From NCBI GenBank assembly GCA_965230185.1, contig OZ245995.1:1240001-1304000 (forward strand): a stretch of DNA of 64,000 bases, given 5' to 3'. The position numbers and the translations under genes are program-made. A model generated the notes under the pieces. The model was not told the origin of the DNA and made no database searches. It was given only the letters and a program-made list of their open reading frames with translations. Positions 1 through 8,919 of the stretch are shown one piece after another; position 1 is the stretch's first letter; the number at the start of each line of letters is the position of its first letter. The DNA comes from Motiliproteus sp965230185. GTDB lineage: Bacteria > Pseudomonadota > Gammaproteobacteria > Pseudomonadales > Balneatricaceae.

Positions 1-1
1 T

Positions 2-1210
2 GCGCTGCTGACCAGTCGCTACGGCCTGATGACGGTGGTAATGGCCGCGGCTGCGCTGCCGGTGCTGGGTTATCCGGCTACCGATCAGGCTCTGATCGCA
101 ACCGCCGGCTCTGTCTATAAAAAACGCTTCAATAAAAAACCCCGGCACGCCCTGAGATTCGGTGCCGCCCACTTTACTCGTCCGGGACTGGAGATTCTGC
201 CTAATGGTTCGTTGCCCTTCGTGGCCGACCTTGAGGAGAGAACTGATGGTGAAATCCGGGTGGAGTATATCGGCGGTAATCAGCTCTGCCGGGAACGCGA
301 TTGCACGCGCATGGCGATTCAGGGCGAGGTGGATTTCTTTTCGGCCTCTACTCAGAATGCCTCTGCAGAGGCTCCTTACTTCAATATTCTTGATTTCGCA
401 TTTCTCTGGCCCTCCAGAGCTTCGCTCTATTATTTTCTGTACCATCCCCGCAGCGAATTGCTGTTACGGGAGCCGCTGCGTAAGTTCCATCATCTGCAGA
501 TGCTGTTTTCCCATGCCGAATTGCGTGGTTTCATGATGGGGTTGAAGTACCGGGATGCAGCGGACGTGAGCACACTGGCTGGTCTTCGCGGGGCACGGGT
601 CCGGGTCACCGGTACTCAGCTGGGACGTATTGCCATGAGCCTGCTGGGTATGCAGCCGGTACCGGTGCCCTGGAGTGATACCCTTCATGCCCTCAGAACC
701 GGCGCCATCGACGGCGCCGAGACCTGGTCAAGCGCTGTTCCCTACGGCAGCTGGGGACCGGTTATCAGCCAGGATGTGCACAGCCGCTTTATAGCGGGTA
801 CCGCCATGACATCAATGAACCATGACAGCTATCAGCGACTGTCGCCGGCGCTGCAGGCTGCGGTGATGGAATCGGCCTATCTGACCCAGGTTAATATTCA
901 GAAGACCAGCGAAGCCAAGCTGCTGAGCGTGACCGGCATCAGCGATCCCCCGTTGCCGGGCTCTTACTATCACCAGCACGACATTCGTAATGTGATCTGG
1001 TCAGAAACTGAAATGCAGCAGGCTGTCGAGCTGGCCTCGCCACGCTTCAATCCCGAACCCTGGGAGGTCTGGCGTCAGCGGCTCAACCGGATGGCCGGCA
1101 ATATCGATATCTACTCGGAGCTTTACCGTCTGGCCCGGGAATTGCCCGCCGGTGTCAGCGCCGTCGATGTGGAATCCCGGCGCTGGTGGAAAGGAGGCGA
1201 AGCAGCCTGA
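2..1210 (+). CDS. TRAP transporter substrate-binding protein (DctP family), 5' end outside window
   Basis: Periplasmic solute-binding component of a TRAP transporter, which hands an organic acid (often a carboxylate) to a sodium-driven permease. The reading frame is open to the window edge. The first in-frame ATG (29) falls inside a hydrophobic stretch with a small-residue end (MAAAALPVLGYPA) that looks like a signal peptide, so the true start is probably a few codons upstream. Family signs are the DctP-type block with GARVRVTGTQLG, then PVPWSDTLHALRTGAIDGAE, which matches the usual ligand-contacting Arg and the 'L..G..DG.E' region. Length is near the family norm (about 330-400 residues). No TRAP permease gene (dctQ or dctM) is visible; it would have to lie upstream. 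The stop codon is followed at once by a possible leader ORF and a sensor kinase. The ligand cannot be told from sequence. Confidence 0.85.
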   Translation, partial: ALLTSRYGLMTVVMAAAALPVLGYPATDQALIATAGSVYKKRFNKKPRHALRFGAAHFTRPGLEILPNGSLPFVADLEERTDGEIRVEYIGGNQLCRERDCTRMAIQGEVDFFSASTQNASAEAPYFNILDFAFLWPSRASLYYFLYHPRSELLLREPLRKFHHLQMLFSHAELRGFMMGLKYRDAADVSTLAGLRGARVRVTGTQLGRIAMSLLGMQPVPVPWSDTLHALRTGAIDGAETWSSAVPYGSWGPVISQDVHSRFIAGTAMTSMNHDSYQRLSPALQAAVMESAYLTQVNIQKTSEAKLLSVTGISDPPLPGSYYHQHDIRNVIWSETEMQQAVELASPRFNPEPWEVWRQRLNRMAGNIDIYSELYRLARELPAGVSAVDVESRRWWKGGEAA

Positions 1211-1252
1211 ATGGAAATCGACTCTCTCAGTCCGCTGTGGTGCCAGTCATGA
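1211..1252 (+). other. possible 13-codon leader ORF coupling the TRAP gene to the kinase gene
   Basis: An ATG directly follows the TRAP-protein stop (TGAATG at 1208-1213) and opens a 13-codon ORF (MEIDSLSPLWCQS). Its TGA stop at 1250-1252 overlaps the ATG at 1249 that is a likely start of the histidine kinase (ATGA). A strong ribosome-binding sequence, AAAGGAGG, lies at 1190-1197, which is 13 nt from the ATG and therefore farther than ideal. The arrangement would allow stop-start coupling across three reading frames. It could equally be chance, or the remains of a kinase start that was shifted out of frame. Confidence 0.25.
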
Positions 1253-3705
1253 CACCGCCCGCAGGCCCGTTGGCGAGAGTTCGCTGGTATCCTCTGCTGC
1301 TGGTGGCGTTGCCTCTGTTCACTCTGTTGCTGGTGGCCTTCTCATTTCAGACCATCGAGCAGACCCGGCGGCTGGCGGTGGATTCCGCTACCCGGGTTGC
1401 GGATGAAGTGTCCCTGATGATGCAGGAGCAGTCGCTGCTGGTCGCCCAGGATCAGCTTGCCGAAGTAGCCTCGACGACGGCGTTGCAGGCCAGTGCCGGT
1501 ATCGAACGGGCGGTCAGTGTTGCTTCGACGCTGGCGCGGGTGTTGTCTGGTATGAAGGAGGCGGGAATCGCCGTGGATGTAGGCCGGGACTCGGTCAATA
1601 GCATACTGCGAACCTTGCTGGACAATAATTCCGACTTTCTTGCTGCTTACACCATCTGGGAGCCCGATCAGTTCGATATGCTGGATCTGGCCTATGCCGG
1701 AGCACCCGGCCATGACGCCAGTGGACGGTTTGCACCCTACTGGTCGCGGGACAATGACGGCAGGGTTTCACTGAGGCCGGTTCGTGACTATGACCGACCG
1801 GTGTCCGAAGACCGGACTATCGGGGCCGGAGACTACTACCAGCGAGTGAAAAAACAGCTGCAACCGCTGGTGCTGGCACCCTGGTTACGGACACAGGGGC
1901 CAGCCAGCATGCCGATTATTTCGGTGGTTGTTCCCATCATCGCAGATCAGCGTTTTGTCGGTGTTGCCGGTGTTGATCTGCCGGTTCAGAAACTGCAGCA
2001 GATCGTGGATCAGCTGGCTTCGGAAAGCTTACCTGAAGAGGGGCTGCTGACGGTGATCAGTGCCGAAGGGATGATTATTGCCATGTCCGGCAGTCGCTCC
2101 GGTATCGGTGAAGTGGCGGCGACACTGATTCATGACCATCGGCGGGTCTCCGGGCTGATTCGGGAAGGCAGACAGCTCAGCGAACTGGACGAGGATAAAC
2201 TGTCGGTGCTGCAACCCCTGGGCTTTGGAGAAGGATTGGACTCCTGGGGAGTCTACCTGTTGCTGCCAAGGACCCAGGTGGAGGCCGGTGCCCGGGATAT
2301 ACACCGGAAAATGATGGCGGATGTCAGGCAGGTGGAACGCTCACTGAGCGTCGAAAGCAGCACCGGGCTGTGGCGCCAGGGTGGCATTACTCTGGTGCTG
2401 ATTCTGTCGGCTGTACTGATCTACCGGCTGATGCGCTCGCTCGAGCGGAAGGAGCGGGAGCTTCGCCACAGTGAAGGTCGTCTGCAGGCGCTGATGGATA
2501 ACACCACGGCGGTGATCTATATGAAGGCGCTGGACGGGCGTTACCTGCTGGTTAACCGGCGCTGGCTGGAGTTGTTTCACGTTACCAGGGAGCAGGTGCT
2601 GGATCATACCGACTTTGATCTGTTTCCGGCAGATATTGCCGAGAAGTTTCGGGCCAATGATATCCGTGCCTGGGAGCAGCAGCAGACGATCGAGATTGAA
2701 GAACTGGCCCCCCAGGACGATGGTCTGCACACCTACATCTCGCTGAAGTTTCCAGTGTTTGATACCGACGGCAACTGCTACGCCACCTGTGGTGTGTCGA
2801 CCGATATCACCGAGCGTAAAAAGGCTGAAGAGGAAGTCCAGGCCCTCAACACCGAGCTGGAGCAGCGGGTCAGTGAACGGACCCGTGAACTCAGCGAATC
2901 GCTGGTATCGCTGAAAAACACCCAGGCTCAACTGGTACAGAGTGAAAAGATGGCGGCGCTGGGGGATCTGGTTGGCGGCATCGCCCACGAGATCAATACG
3001 CCGCTGGGCAATGCGCTGACCGCGGCGAGCTCTCTGAAAGAAACGGTGAATGATCTGTCGAAGCTCTACCAGAAGCAGCAGATGGGGCGTTCTGATCTGG
3101 AGTATTTTCTGGAGCACAATGATGAATCTGCCGAGATCCTGATGACTAATCTGCAGCGGGCGGTGGAGCTGATCGAGAATTTCAAGGAAGTCTCGGTGGA
3201 TCAGTCACACAGTGAGCTGCGATCGTTCGAAGTGGGAAAGTATCTGGAGAAGGTGTTGCAGAGTCTGAAACCCAAGTTTAAGCACACCAGTCACCAGCTG
3301 AAACTGAGCTGCCCTGAACAGATTGAGGTAACGCTCTATCCCGGTGCTTTTGCTCAGATCGTCACCAACCTGGTGATGAATTCCCTGATTCATGGTTTTG
3401 CCGGTATGGAGTCAGGTGTGGTTACCCTGAGCGTGTGTCGACGGGGGGAATTCCTGATACTGGATTACAGCGACAATGGTTGTGGTATCGAAGCCGACAT
3501 TCTGGAACGAATCTATGAGCCGTTTGTGACCACACTGCGTGGCCGCGGGGGCAGTGGCCTGGGTATGAATATCGTCTACAACCTGGTGACCCGTAATCCA
3601 GGCGGTTCCATCGACTGTCGGAGCCGGCCGGGCGAAGGGGTTCATATCCGCATCCGGCTGCCGTTACGGCTGAAGCCCGAAGAGCTTCCGGCTGCCAGTC
3701 AGTAG
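1249..3705 (+). CDS. membrane sensor histidine kinase with periplasmic Cache-type domain and PAS domain
   Basis: Signal-transducing kinase that autophosphorylates on His. Layout in the ATG-1249 frame: a first membrane segment at about residues 14-33 (LLLVALPLFTLLLVAFSF), a periplasmic region of some 330 residues resembling a double Cache sensor (AAYTIWEPDQFD, SVVVPIIADQRFVGVAGVDL), a second membrane segment (ITLVLILSAVLIY), a PAS domain (MDNTTAVIYMKALDGRYLLV), a short coiled coil, an H-box with phospho-acceptor His580 (GGIAHEINTPLGN), then the ATPase N-box (NLVMNSLIHGF), G1 (DNGCGI) and G2 (GGSGLGMNIV). There is no receiver domain. The start is uncertain: GTG 1186 would add 21 residues and overlap the TRAP gene, and neither start has a clear ribosome site of its own. 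The TRAP neighbour suggests it senses a related ligand. The 3' end overlaps rsgA tail to tail by 7 nt. Confidence 0.85.
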   Translation: MTPPAGPLARVRWYPLLLVALPLFTLLLVAFSFQTIEQTRRLAVDSATRVADEVSLMMQEQSLLVAQDQLAEVASTTALQASAGIERAVSVASTLARVLSGMKEAGIAVDVGRDSVNSILRTLLDNNSDFLAAYTIWEPDQFDMLDLAYAGAPGHDASGRFAPYWSRDNDGRVSLRPVRDYDRPVSEDRTIGAGDYYQRVKKQLQPLVLAPWLRTQGPASMPIISVVVPIIADQRFVGVAGVDLPVQKLQQIVDQLASESLPEEGLLTVISAEGMIIAMSGSRSGIGEVAATLIHDHRRVSGLIREGRQLSELDEDKLSVLQPLGFGEGLDSWGVYLLLPRTQVEAGARDIHRKMMADVRQVERSLSVESSTGLWRQGGITLVLILSAVLIYRLMRSLERKERELRHSEGRLQALMDNTTAVIYMKALDGRYLLVNRRWLELFHVTREQVLDHTDFDLFPADIAEKFRANDIRAWEQQQTIEIEELAPQDDGLHTYISLKFPVFDTDGNCYATCGVSTDITERKKAEEEVQALNTELEQRVSERTRELSESLVSLKNTQAQLVQSEKMAALGDLVGGIAHEINTPLGNALTAASSLKETVNDLSKLYQKQQMGRSDLEYFLEHNDESAEILMTNLQRAVELIENFKEVSVDQSHSELRSFEVGKYLEKVLQSLKPKFKHTSHQLKLSCPEQIEVTLYPGAFAQIVTNLVMNSLIHGFAGMESGVVTLSVCRRGEFLILDYSDNGCGIEADILERIYEPFVTTLRGRGGSGLGMNIVYNLVTRNPGGSIDCRSRPGEGVHIRIRLPLRLKPEELPAASQ

Positions 3706-4727
3706 CTTTCCGGTTCGAGGCTGGCGAGAATGCTTCGATAACTGTCCATGCGTCGTGGCTCGATCCTGCCCTCTGCCAGAGCCTGCTGCAGGGCGCAGCC
3801 TGGTTCCTGCTCATGACTGCAGTCACGGAAGCGACAGTAGCCGAGAAAAGGACGGAATTCCCGGAACCCTTCCAGCAGCGTCTGCCGGTCGATATGCCAG
3901 AGACCGAACTCGCGGATACCCGGTGAGTCGATCAGATCACCACCATCCGGGAAGTGGTAGAGGCGGGCGGTGGTGGTGGTGTGGGTGCCTTTGAGCGTGG
4001 TTTCCGACAGCGCCCCCACTCTGATGTCGACACCGGGCAGCAGCGCGTTGATCAGCGATGACTTACCGACTCCTGACTGACCGACAAAGACACTGATGCG
4101 ATTATCCAGCCTGGCTTTAAGCCGATCGAGGCCGTGTTCTGTTTTAGTCGAAGCCCTCAGGGTCCGATAGCCGATGCGCTCATAGCCGGCCAGCATCTCT
4201 TCCAGTTCGTCGGCGTTTGTCTCACCGACCAGATCCATCTTGTTGAGCAGAATCACCGGTTCGATTTCCACGGATTCCGCGGCCACCAGATAGCGGTCGA
4301 TCAGATTGGCAAATGGTGTCGGGTTGGGCGCAATAGTGATGACGATGTAGTCGATATTGGCCGCCACCGGGCGCAGGTCACCCTGAGGGTTGGGTCTGGA
4401 AAGCAGCGAGTGGCGGGGCAGGGTGGCGACGATAACACCCAGCGGGTCTCCATCTCGCCAGACCACCCGGTCACCGGTGACAATTGAACCCAGATTGGCA
4501 CGCATATGACACCGCCTGATGGTGCCTTTCGCGGCCCCCTCCAGTGCTTCGACGTCCACCTGAGTGCCGAAATGGGAGATAACCAGCCCCTCCTGCTCCG
4601 GGCCCAGTTCGCCGGACTGCAGTTGCTGATCGATGTCCGTGTCTTTTTTGCTGGCCCTGGCGGCCCGTTCATCCTGGATTTTGCGGATGCGCCAGGACTG
4701 ACGACGGGTTAGTTTGCGTTTGGCCAT
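3699..4727 (-). CDS. rsgA: small ribosomal subunit biogenesis GTPase RsgA
   Basis: Circularly permuted GTPase that checks late maturation of the 30S subunit in the cytoplasm. The order of motifs is diagnostic: an N-terminal basic region followed by an OB-like domain, then G4 (LLNKMDLV) ahead of the P-loop (GQSGVGKSSLIN), a switch with TLKGTHTTT, G3 (DSPG), and a C-terminal zinc-knuckle region with Cys and His residues (GYCRFRDCSHEQEPGC). At 342 residues it is of normal length. It is transcribed away from orn; this pairing with orn across a divergent spacer is common in gammaproteobacteria. The last codons overlap those of the convergent histidine kinase by 7 nt, leaving no room for a separate terminator. 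Confidence 0.97.
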   Translation of the reverse strand: MAKRKLTRRQSWRIRKIQDERAARASKKDTDIDQQLQSGELGPEQEGLVISHFGTQVDVEALEGAAKGTIRRCHMRANLGSIVTGDRVVWRDGDPLGVIVATLPRHSLLSRPNPQGDLRPVAANIDYIVITIAPNPTPFANLIDRYLVAAESVEIEPVILLNKMDLVGETNADELEEMLAGYERIGYRTLRASTKTEHGLDRLKARLDNRISVFVGQSGVGKSSLINALLPGVDIRVGALSETTLKGTHTTTTARLYHFPDGGDLIDSPGIREFGLWHIDRQTLLEGFREFRPFLGYCRFRDCSHEQEPGCALQQALAEGRIEPRRMDSYRSILASLEPESY

Positions 4728-4830
4728 GCTGGAATCCGACTGTGGCTGATCAAAAACGGGGGTGCCGATGGCTGCGGGTTCCGGTTTTAAGACAGGTTGT
4801 CACCTGTGCCCCGGCCGGCAGCAGTGCGGC

Positions 4831-4836
4831 ATTATA
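4831..4836 (-). promoter_or_regulatory. candidate -10 element for rsgA
   Basis: The 265-nt divergent spacer between rsgA and orn (4728-4992) holds no gene. On the minus strand it contains a perfect TATAAT about 95 nt upstream of the rsgA start, preceded by GCAG. No good -35 hexamer lies at the normal distance, so this is only a candidate. I saw no equally good promoter for orn, whose ribosome site is the GGGGAGGGG run just before its ATG. Confidence 0.35.
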
Positions 4837-4992
4837 CTGCAATCTGCGGGAAAGGGGGCGGTTGCCTGCAGCGCAATGGTGAACGGATAGTGCCGATCCG
4901 GCCCCTCTCTTCGGCGCCAGGCTTGAACTCTGTCCGGGAAAGGGCAACCATAGTCGCTATCTGTCTGTTTTTATTCCCCCGGGGAGGGGCTT

Positions 4993-5535
4993 ATGTCACA
5001 AGATACCAACCTGATCTGGATCGATCTGGAGATGACCGGTCTGGATCCGGACCAGGATGTCATTATTGAAATTGCGACCCTGGTGACCGATGCCGAGCTC
5101 AATGTTCTGGCCGAGGGGCCGACCTTTGCGGTTCATCAGCCCGATCAGATTCTGGACGGGATGGATGAGTGGTGTACCCGTCAGCACGGGCGATCAGGAC
5201 TGACACAGCGTGTTCGTGACAGCAATATCAGCGAGGCCGAGGCGGAGCAGAGCACGATCAGGTTTCTGCAGCAATATGTGGGAGCCGGGAAGTCACCGAT
5301 GTGCGGTAACAGCATCTGCCAGGACCGCCGTTTTCTCTATCGCTATATGCCGGAACTGGAAAAGTTCTTCCACTATCGCAATCTGGATGTCAGCACCATC
5401 AAGGAGCTGGCCCGGCGCTGGAGTCCGGAGGTGCTGGCAGGTGTGAGCAAGTCCGGTGCCCATCTGGCTATGGACGATATTCGCGATTCGGTGAACGAGC
5501 TGCGTCACTACCGTCAACAGTTCTTTAAAGTCTGA
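4993..5535 (+). CDS. orn: oligoribonuclease
   Basis: 3'-5' exoribonuclease that degrades 2-5-nt RNA fragments, including pGpG from cyclic-di-GMP breakdown, to mononucleotides in the cytoplasm. DEDDh-family motifs are all visible: IDLEMTGLDPDQD near the N-terminus (Asp11, Glu13), the central NSICQDRRFLYRYMPELE region, and SGAHLAMDDIRDSVNEL at the C-terminal end with the catalytic His and Asp. Its 180 residues match the usual length. The ATG at 4993 is preceded by a GGGGAGGGG ribosome site. It is monocistronic here, divergent from rsgA and convergent with queG. Confidence 0.97.
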   Translation: MSQDTNLIWIDLEMTGLDPDQDVIIEIATLVTDAELNVLAEGPTFAVHQPDQILDGMDEWCTRQHGRSGLTQRVRDSNISEAEAEQSTIRFLQQYVGAGKSPMCGNSICQDRRFLYRYMPELEKFFHYRNLDVSTIKELARRWSPEVLAGVSKSGAHLAMDDIRDSVNELRHYRQQFFKV

Positions 5536-5569
5536 GCGGAAATACCGACCGGTCCCGGCAGGCCGTGGC

Positions 5570-6745
5570 TCAGAGCAGGTGGCGAACCTTGCGGGGCTGC
5601 TTTTCGGTCAGCGGCAACGGCTCCACCGGAGTTCGCTGCCGCAGCTGCGCCACGGCCCAGTCGATGTGCTCCTGCACCAGTTCCGGGCATTCGGGACGGC
5701 GGGCCAGCAGCGCCTGTATGGCTACTTCGCCACCACCGCTGTTGCCGATGCCGACCGCCAGATTTCTCAGCCAGCCCTGGTAGCCGCTACGGCGAATCGG
5801 TGAGCCCTCGGTCTTTTTCAGGAACTCCTGCTCACTCCAGTTGAACAGCTCGATCAGTTCCCTGCGGTCCAGCTGGTGGCGGGGACTGAAATCAGCCTCT
5901 TCGGTAAAGTGGCAGTAGCGATTCCAGGGACAGACCAGCTGACAGTCGTCGCAGCCGAACACCCGGTTACCGATCAGCGGGCGCAGCTCCACCGGAATCG
6001 ATCCTTTCAGCTCGATAGTCAGATAGGAGATGCAGCGGCGGGCGTCCAGCACATAGGGCTGCGGAAACGCTGCCGTCGGACAGACGTCCATGCAGGCGGT
6101 GCAGCGTCGGCAGTGGTCCTCCTGCCAGGGGGGATCCGGCTCCAGTGGCAGATCTGTCAGCAGTTCCCCCAGCACGAAATAGCTGCCGGCCTGACGGTTG
6201 ATCACCAGGCTGTGCTTGCCCTGCCAGCCCAGCCCCGCCTGCTGCGCCAGCGGCTTTTCCATCAGTGGCGCGCTGTCCACAAAGGGGCGGGAATTAAAGG
6301 GGCCGTATTCGCTCTCAATCTTTCTGGCCAGCTGTGCCAGCCGCTTTCTTACCACCTTGTGGTAATCCCGGCCCAGTGCGTAGCGGGAGATATAGGCCTG
6401 TTTCGGATTCTGCAGGATGCGCACGGTTTCCACCTCCGGGGGCAGGTAATCCATACGGACGCAGATGGCGTTGAGGGTGCCGGGGTGGAGCTGATCAGGG
6501 CGGGTGCGCAGGTCTTTGTGACGGGCCATAAACTCCATCTCACCCTGATAACCCCGCTGCAGCCATTCATCCAGTCGCGGCTGGCTGGCACTGAGATCGA
6601 TACCGGCGATGCCGACCGACTGGAAACCGAGCTCCCGGGCCCAGCTCCTGATCCTGTCAGTCAAAGCCGGCGAGGCGCTCTCCACGTCGGATGGTGGGCA
6701 TTTCTGTGAGGCGGGGGGCTGACTGTCATCCGTAGCGGATGTCAT
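5570..6745 (-). CDS. queG: epoxyqueuosine reductase QueG
   Basis: Cobalamin- and iron-sulfur-dependent enzyme for the last step of queuosine synthesis, reduction of epoxyqueuosine in tRNA. Two ferredoxin-type 4Fe-4S motifs are present: CRRCTACMDVCPTAAF and FGCDDCQLVCPWNRYC. The N-terminal part carries the family blocks ARELGFQSVGIAGIDLS and ALGRDYHKVVRKRL. I place the start at the ATG whose product begins MTSATDDSQ (6743-6745), which has AGGA just upstream. A longer in-frame ORF reaches 6817, but those extra residues (MIIKPCHKVIP...) do not look like the family. About 391 residues. It is divergent from nnr and convergent with orn. Confidence 0.95.
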   Translation of the reverse strand: MTSATDDSQPPASQKCPPSDVESASPALTDRIRSWARELGFQSVGIAGIDLSASQPRLDEWLQRGYQGEMEFMARHKDLRTRPDQLHPGTLNAICVRMDYLPPEVETVRILQNPKQAYISRYALGRDYHKVVRKRLAQLARKIESEYGPFNSRPFVDSAPLMEKPLAQQAGLGWQGKHSLVINRQAGSYFVLGELLTDLPLEPDPPWQEDHCRRCTACMDVCPTAAFPQPYVLDARRCISYLTIELKGSIPVELRPLIGNRVFGCDDCQLVCPWNRYCHFTEEADFSPRHQLDRRELIELFNWSEQEFLKKTEGSPIRRSGYQGWLRNLAVGIGNSGGGEVAIQALLARRPECPELVQEHIDWAVAQLRQRTPVEPLPLTEKQPRKVRHLL

Positions 6746-6848
6746 GATGTTGATCCTGCACTGCTTAAACGACACCCTGAAACATGGAATTACCTTGTGG
6801 CAGGGCTTTATAATCAAGTCTGAATGATACCAGAAGATGAGTGCCTGA

Positions 6849-8378
6849 ATGCCCTATCCCTGCCAACCGGAACAGGGGTTGCTCTATACCGCCGAGCAGA
6901 CCCGTGAACTGGATCGACTTGCCATAGATGCCGGAACTCCCGGATTTGATCTGATGAAGTCCGCCGCCCGGGCTGCATATCGAGCCCTGCGCCGGCAGTG
7001 GCCGGAGGCCGGCAAACTCTGCATCCTCTGCGGCCCCGGCAACAACGGTGGCGATGGTCTGGTGATGGCCGCCCTGGCCCGGGAGCAGCATCTGCAGGTG
7101 GATGTGCGGCTGGTCGGCGATGAGTCTGCCGTCGAGCGACTGCGTGGGGAGGCTCGCGATGCCTGGGAGCTGGCGACGGAAAAAGGGGTGACCCTGACAC
7201 CCTGCCGGCAGCCACTGCCGGATGATGCCGATGTCGTTGTTGATGCATTGCTGGGTACCGGCCTGCAGGGGCAGGTCCGTACGGATTATGCCTCGCTTAT
7301 CGAAGCGGTAAACAAACTGGGTACTCCGGTACTGTCGGTGGATATTCCCTCCGGTCTCTGCAGCGATACCGGCGCAGTGCTGGGCTGTGCGATCAGAGCC
7401 GATATGACACTGAGCTTTATCGGCCTGAAACGCGGGCTGCTGACTCATCGGGGGCCAGATCACTGCGGCCGGTTGCTGTTTGCCGATCTGAATGTCGGAG
7501 CCGAAATATACCATCAGGTGCCCTCAGCGCTGAGCCTGATCGATCAGGCGTTGTTGCGACGAGTGCTGGCACCGAGACCCCGCGGCGCTCATAAGGGGGA
7601 TTTCGGCCATCTGCTGGTGGTGGGTGGCGACTACGGAATGGCTGGTGCGGTGATCATGGCGGCCACAGCGGCGGCTCGCAGTGGTGCCGGGCTGGTGTCG
7701 GTGGCGACCCGTAATGAACATGTGACCGCCTGCAACATACATTGCCCGGAGGTCATGGCCCATGGCGTGCGTTCCGGACAGGATCTGGAGGTACTGCTGG
7801 ATCGGGCGACCACGGTGCTGATCGGACCGGGGCTGGGGCAGAGCGCCTGGTCAGGACAGTTGCTGCGAGCCGTGCAGCAACGGCAGTTGCCGATGGTGCT
7901 GGATGCTGATGCCCTCAATCTGCTCAGCCAGGGAACCCTGATCGACGAGGCGCAGCGTGACAACTGGGTGCTGACGCCGCATCCCGGTGAAGCCGCGCGG
8001 TTGCTGGAAGCCGATACGGCCGGGGTTCAGCGGAACCGGTTTGCGGCCGTTATCAGTCTGCAGGCTCGATATGGCGGCGTCGCGGTATTGAAAGGGGCCG
8101 GTTCCCTGATCGCCGATGGTCAGCAGACCCGTCTCTGCAACCGGGGGAACCCGGGCATGGCCAGCGGCGGTATGGGGGATGTGCTGGCGGGGCTGCTGGG
8201 CGGACTGCTGGCCCAGCGACTGACACCGATGGATGCGGCCTGCACGGCGGTGCAGGTGCACGCCATGGCGGCCGACCGGGCAGCGGCGGCCAGCGGTGAA
8301 CGGGGATTGCTGGCGACAGATCTGCTGGCCCATCTGAGAATTTTGCTTAACCTTGCTGCGGAGCTGGCTGATGACTGA
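6849..8378 (+). CDS. nnr: bifunctional NAD(P)H-hydrate epimerase / ADP-dependent NAD(P)H-hydrate dehydratase
   Basis: Metabolite-repair enzyme that returns damaged hydrated NAD(P)H to service. The N-terminal YjeF_N epimerase domain (about residues 10-215) has LCGPGNNGGDGLVMAALARE and the SVDIPSGL block. The C-terminal ribokinase-like dehydratase domain (about 225-500) has the KGDFGHLLVVGG opening, VLDADALNLL, LTPHPGEAARLL, and the NPGMASGGMGDVLAG catalytic/nucleotide-binding segment. At 509 residues this is the normal fused form. The stop overlaps the tsaE start by 8 nt, so the two are translationally coupled. Confidence 0.96.
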   Translation: MPYPCQPEQGLLYTAEQTRELDRLAIDAGTPGFDLMKSAARAAYRALRRQWPEAGKLCILCGPGNNGGDGLVMAALAREQHLQVDVRLVGDESAVERLRGEARDAWELATEKGVTLTPCRQPLPDDADVVVDALLGTGLQGQVRTDYASLIEAVNKLGTPVLSVDIPSGLCSDTGAVLGCAIRADMTLSFIGLKRGLLTHRGPDHCGRLLFADLNVGAEIYHQVPSALSLIDQALLRRVLAPRPRGAHKGDFGHLLVVGGDYGMAGAVIMAATAAARSGAGLVSVATRNEHVTACNIHCPEVMAHGVRSGQDLEVLLDRATTVLIGPGLGQSAWSGQLLRAVQQRQLPMVLDADALNLLSQGTLIDEAQRDNWVLTPHPGEAARLLEADTAGVQRNRFAAVISLQARYGGVAVLKGAGSLIADGQQTRLCNRGNPGMASGGMGDVLAGLLGGLLAQRLTPMDAACTAVQVHAMAADRAAAASGERGLLATDLLAHLRILLNLAAELADD

Positions 8379-8877
8379 ACATAATAACTGTACCCTGAGC
8401 CTGGACGGTGAAGCGGCGATGGTCGCGTTCGGCCGCCGTCTCGGCAGAGTCAGCGGCGGTGATCTGACGGTGTTCCTGCATGGTAATCTGGGCATGGGAA
8501 AAACCACCCTGTGTCGTGGGGTGCTTCAGGCGTTCGGTCATTCAGGCGCAGTTAAGAGTCCCACTTATACCCTGGTGGAACCCTATGAGCTGGCAGAAGC
8601 AATGGTTTATCATTTTGATCTGTATCGCCTGGCTGATCCGGAAGAGCTTGAGTATCTGGGCATTCGGGATTACTTTTCCGAACCGGCGGTGCGTCTGCTG
8701 GAATGGCCGGACAGGGGGCGTGGTTTTCTGCCCCGGGCTGATCTGGCGGTCGAGATCACTCTCAACGGCACTGGTAGATCGCTCTGCTGCCGAAGTTTTA
8801 CCGAACGTGGAAAAGACGTGCTGAAGCGGTTGCAGGAAGCGGGCAGCCGGGAGAAGACGGTGCAACTGCAGGACTGA
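8371..8877 (+). CDS. tsaE: tRNA threonylcarbamoyladenosine biosynthesis ATPase TsaE
   Basis: P-loop ATPase that works with TsaB and TsaD in making t6A37 in tRNAs that read ANN codons. It has a Walker A motif (HGNLGMGKTTLCRG, about residues 37-50), the family block VKSPTYTLVEPY, YHFDLYRLADPEELEYLG, and the LLEWPDRG strand. The start at 8371 (MTEHNNCTL) lies inside the end of nnr (8-nt overlap); the alternative upstream TTG at 8353 adds only six atypical residues. At 168 residues it is normal. The gene order nnr-tsaE-amiB-mutL-miaA-hfq is conserved in gammaproteobacteria. Confidence 0.96.
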   Translation: MTEHNNCTLSLDGEAAMVAFGRRLGRVSGGDLTVFLHGNLGMGKTTLCRGVLQAFGHSGAVKSPTYTLVEPYELAEAMVYHFDLYRLADPEELEYLGIRDYFSEPAVRLLEWPDRGRGFLPRADLAVEITLNGTGRSLCCRSFTERGKDVLKRLQEAGSREKTVQLQD

Positions 8878-8919
8878 CACGGAACTGAGCGCCGTTACAA
8901 CTAACCGGGAATAAGCAGA

